Shown here: piece after piece, positions 62,138-64,000 of the stretch | Layout: every line of letters starts with the position of its first letter | Numbering within the stretch: position 1 is the stretch's first letter | Source: Allotamlana fucoidanivorans | GTDB lineage: Bacteria; Bacteroidota; Bacteroidia; Flavobacteriales; Flavobacteriaceae | NCBI RefSeq assembly: GCF_045788535.1 | Contig: NZ_CP074074.1 | Span: 3,038,001-3,102,000, forward strand | Reading direction: 5' to 3' | Length of the DNA: 64,000 bases | Program-made: the position numbers and the translations under genes | The notes under the pieces: generated by a model | What the model was told of the DNA's origin: nothing | What the model saw: only the letters and a program-made list of their open reading frames with translations | Databases searched by the model: none

Positions 62138-62992
62138 ATGAGATTTCCTGTCGAGATGATGTGTAAAATATTAAAGGTAAGTAAAAGCGGTTATTACCAT
62201 TGGTTACAATCAGGACCAAGTAAATTATGGTTAGAAAATCAAAAGGTAACTGCACTTATAAAATCTATATTTAAAGATAGCTTTCAAAGCTATGGATCGC
62301 CTAGAATAAAAACAGAACTGGAGACATTAGGCTATAAAATATCAAAGCCCAGAGTGGCGCGTATTATGAGTGCTAATTATTTATTTGCAAAACGAAAACG
62401 TAGGTTTAAAGCAACCACAGATAGTAAACATAATTACCCAATAGCACCTAATTTGTTAAACCAAAACTTTGAAGCAAGCAGGCAGAATCAAGTTTGGGTA
62501 AGCGATATTACCTATATCAAAACTAAACAAGGTTGGTTATATCTTACTGTAATTATTGATTTGTTTAACCGTAAAGTTGTTGGGTGGGCTCTAAGCGATA
62601 ACCTAAGCACAGAAGACACTATTATTAAGGCTTGGCATATGGCTGTAAAGAAAACAACTTTAACCCAGCCTTTAATATTTCATTCCGATCGAGGTATACA
62701 ATATGCAAGCCATAAGTTTACCTCATTAATTAAAAGTTATAATGGCTTAGTAAACCAATCTATGAGCAGAAAAGGTAATTGTTGGGATAATGCCGTTGCA
62801 GAATCGTTCTTTAAATCATTAAAGGTAGAATGGGTTTATAGGCACAATTATAAGTTGAGATCTGAAGCGGAGTTATCCATCTTTGGATGGATAGAAACTT
62901 GGTACAATAATAGAAGAAGACATTCCTTTTTAGGGAATAGAACTATAAGAGAATTTGAATTAGACATGTATAACCTTAAACTAGCTGCATAA
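62138..62992 (+). CDS. IS3-family transposase OrfB, DDE integrase core (IS 2)
   Basis: 284 aa, IS3-family type with an N-terminal HTH_21 region (IKSIFKDSFQSYGSPRIKTELETLG). DDE triad: QVWVSDITYIKT, FHSDRGIQYASH and CWDNAVAESFFKSLKVE; C-terminal YNNRRRHSFLGNRTI. Made as OrfAB by -1 frameshift. Catalytic residues are complete. Confidence 0.95.
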   Translation: MRFPVEMMCKILKVSKSGYYHWLQSGPSKLWLENQKVTALIKSIFKDSFQSYGSPRIKTELETLGYKISKPRVARIMSANYLFAKRKRRFKATTDSKHNYPIAPNLLNQNFEASRQNQVWVSDITYIKTKQGWLYLTVIIDLFNRKVVGWALSDNLSTEDTIIKAWHMAVKKTTLTQPLIFHSDRGIQYASHKFTSLIKSYNGLVNQSMSRKGNCWDNAVAESFFKSLKVEWVYRHNYKLRSEAELSIFGWIETWYNNRRRHSFLGNRTIREFELDMYNLKLAA

Positions 62993-63030
62993 TCATTCAA
63001 CTATTTGTCCAGTTTTTTGTTGCAAGTCCA

Positions 63031-64000
63031 TAGACCAACTTTTAGTGGACAATGAAAATCCGAGACTTGCCGAAGAGTATTTAGGTGGTGAACAAGAGGA
63101 AATAATCAATGTATTATATGAACAATTTGATTTGGAAGAATTAGCATTTTCAATGGTATCTAACGGTTATTTTGATGAGGAGCCTATTGTGGTAGTTCCT
63201 ACTGATTTGCCTAAAGAATTTGATCCTGACAATTATAAAAATACAAATGAATTGCAAGTTGCTCTTGAAGAATTATCCAATAAGGATAAAATTACATTTA
63301 GAGTTTTAGAAGGTAATAGAAGAACTGCCACAATCAAAATACTTTTAGATAATCCCTTAAGAAAAAAATTAGATGTAGATGAAGATTTTCCAAAAGTAGA
63401 AGAAAAACATATTATAGAAGATCTAAAACAAATTCCGGCAATAGTTTATTTAAATGAAGAAGATGTTTCTCCATATCTTGGAATTAGGCATATAGCAGGA
63501 AATTTAAGATGGGAAGCTTTTGCAAAGGCTGTTTACTTGCATAAGCAGATAGAATCAGAAGCTAAAAAATCAAATATTACAATTGATGAAAGTATTTCAA
63601 TCATTAGAAAAAGAACTGCAGATAGAACAGATTCAATCAAAAAACAATATGCTGCTTATAAAATATTGAAAGAATTAGAGAATGATTACGATTTTAATGT
63701 TAAGCAGATTAAGAATAGATTTTCCTTAATTATTGAGATAACCAATAAACCAGATATACGTGATTATTTGGAGTTGAAACATTATAATAAAATTAATTTT
63801 GATAGTAATATAATTAACAGCGGTAATCATAAAAAATTTTTACAAGTTTTTACCTGGGTTTTTGGTAATGGAACAGATATCGAACCATTATTCAAGGATA
63901 GCAGGCTAATAGGTCGTAGGTTAGCACCAATTTTAGCAGATGAAAATTCAACAGAATATTTAATTAAACATGGTAATATAGAAGAAGCATATGAGAGGAG
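63031..64000 (+). pseudogene. 3' part of ParB-like protein gene, runs off the window
   Basis: At least 322 residues in the joined frame, open to the window end. ParB/sulfiredoxin-like nuclease domain: DQLLVDNENPRLAEE, LAFSMVSNGYFDEEPIVVVP and FRVLEGNRRTATIKILLDNP, with the EGNRR box and preceding G characteristic of the family. Later IRHIAGNLRWEAFAKAVYLHKQI resembles the ParB helix-turn-helix region. It diverges from the ATPase operon and probably belongs to the same system. Disrupted at codon 20 by IS 2; a late restart within the 3' part is possible. Confidence 0.85.

Larger units (their letters stand above)
61744..63030 (+). mobile_element. IS3-family insertion sequence 2 (1287 bp)
   Basis: Terminal inverted repeats start TGGAATTACTACATTAGA (61744) and TGGACTTGCAACAAAAAA (complement of the right end, 63030); 12 of 18 match, then CTGGACAAA is shared exactly. 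A 3-bp TAG duplication flanks it (61741-61743, 63031-63033). It carries orfA and orfB. It is clearly different from IS 1 in sequence. Confidence 0.92.

Noticed and set aside
61763..63011. Shorter IS 2 ends at TGGACAAA
   Set aside because: No target duplication at those ends; extending to 61744 and 63030 gives matching terminal repeats and a TAG duplication.

Overview
The window is chromosomal DNA from a member of the Bacteroidota, most likely a marine-type Flavobacteriaceae. Base composition is AT-rich. Many genes are preceded by the Bacteroidota -7 promoter box TAnnTTTG, and I see no strong Shine-Dalgarno sites. The gene content is flavobacterial: a repeat adhesin with PKD/HYR-like domains, a fused AK-HSD ThrA, a fused E1 alpha/beta dehydrogenase, DUF3822, DUF4126, DUF4251, DUF1835, a DnaX without the zinc module, and TlpA/DUF4369-type lipoproteins. 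No tRNA, rRNA or CRISPR array was seen. One structural RNA, the RNase P RNA, is present.

Layout. 1-2147: 5' part (minus strand) of a large secreted adhesin with almost identical 270-bp tandem repeats. 2.6-6.3 kb: polyphosphate cluster (SixA-like phosphatase, ppk1, ppx). 6.4-13.5 kb: envelope proteins, miaE, dnaX, rnpB, rsmD and conserved hypotheticals. 13.7-19.5 kb: RecD-like helicase, then a kdsB-led cluster with a KdnB-like Kdo 8-oxidase and an acyltransferase. 19.6-29.7 kb: aspartic protease, NYN protein, ThuA, Gfo/Idh, a yebC/phhB/epimerase/gcvT run and two outer-membrane barrels. 29.8-34.8 kb: thrA-thrB-thrC operon with a threonine-rich leader peptide and alternative hairpins, which look like an attenuator. 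34.9-42 kb: nnr, a TlpA lipoprotein and a tight five-gene operon (2OG dioxygenase, SUI1, DUF1835, nucleoside phosphorylase, cytoplasmic PBP-fold protein). 42-55 kb: E1 dehydrogenase, ExbD, aldo/keto reductase, helicase, two EamA transporters, a family 9 glycosyltransferase, lipoproteins and an agmatine-deiminase-like lipoprotein.

55.4-64 kb is an accessory island and the most interesting part. A minus-strand operon encodes a 76-aa protein, a GHKL ATPase and an AlbA_2/Schlafen-type protein. Divergent to it is a ParB-like protein. This looks like an anti-phage or DNA-transaction system. Two different IS3-family elements (57801-59101, TSD TGA; 61744-63030, TSD TAG) sit inside two of its genes. 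Removing each IS plus one target-site copy restores an uninterrupted reading frame in both cases: an ATPase of about 806 aa, and a ParB-like protein that runs off the window. The system is therefore doubly insertion-inactivated but can be reconstructed. A 175-bp imperfect direct repeat flanks the operon (55452-55626 and 61462-61636).
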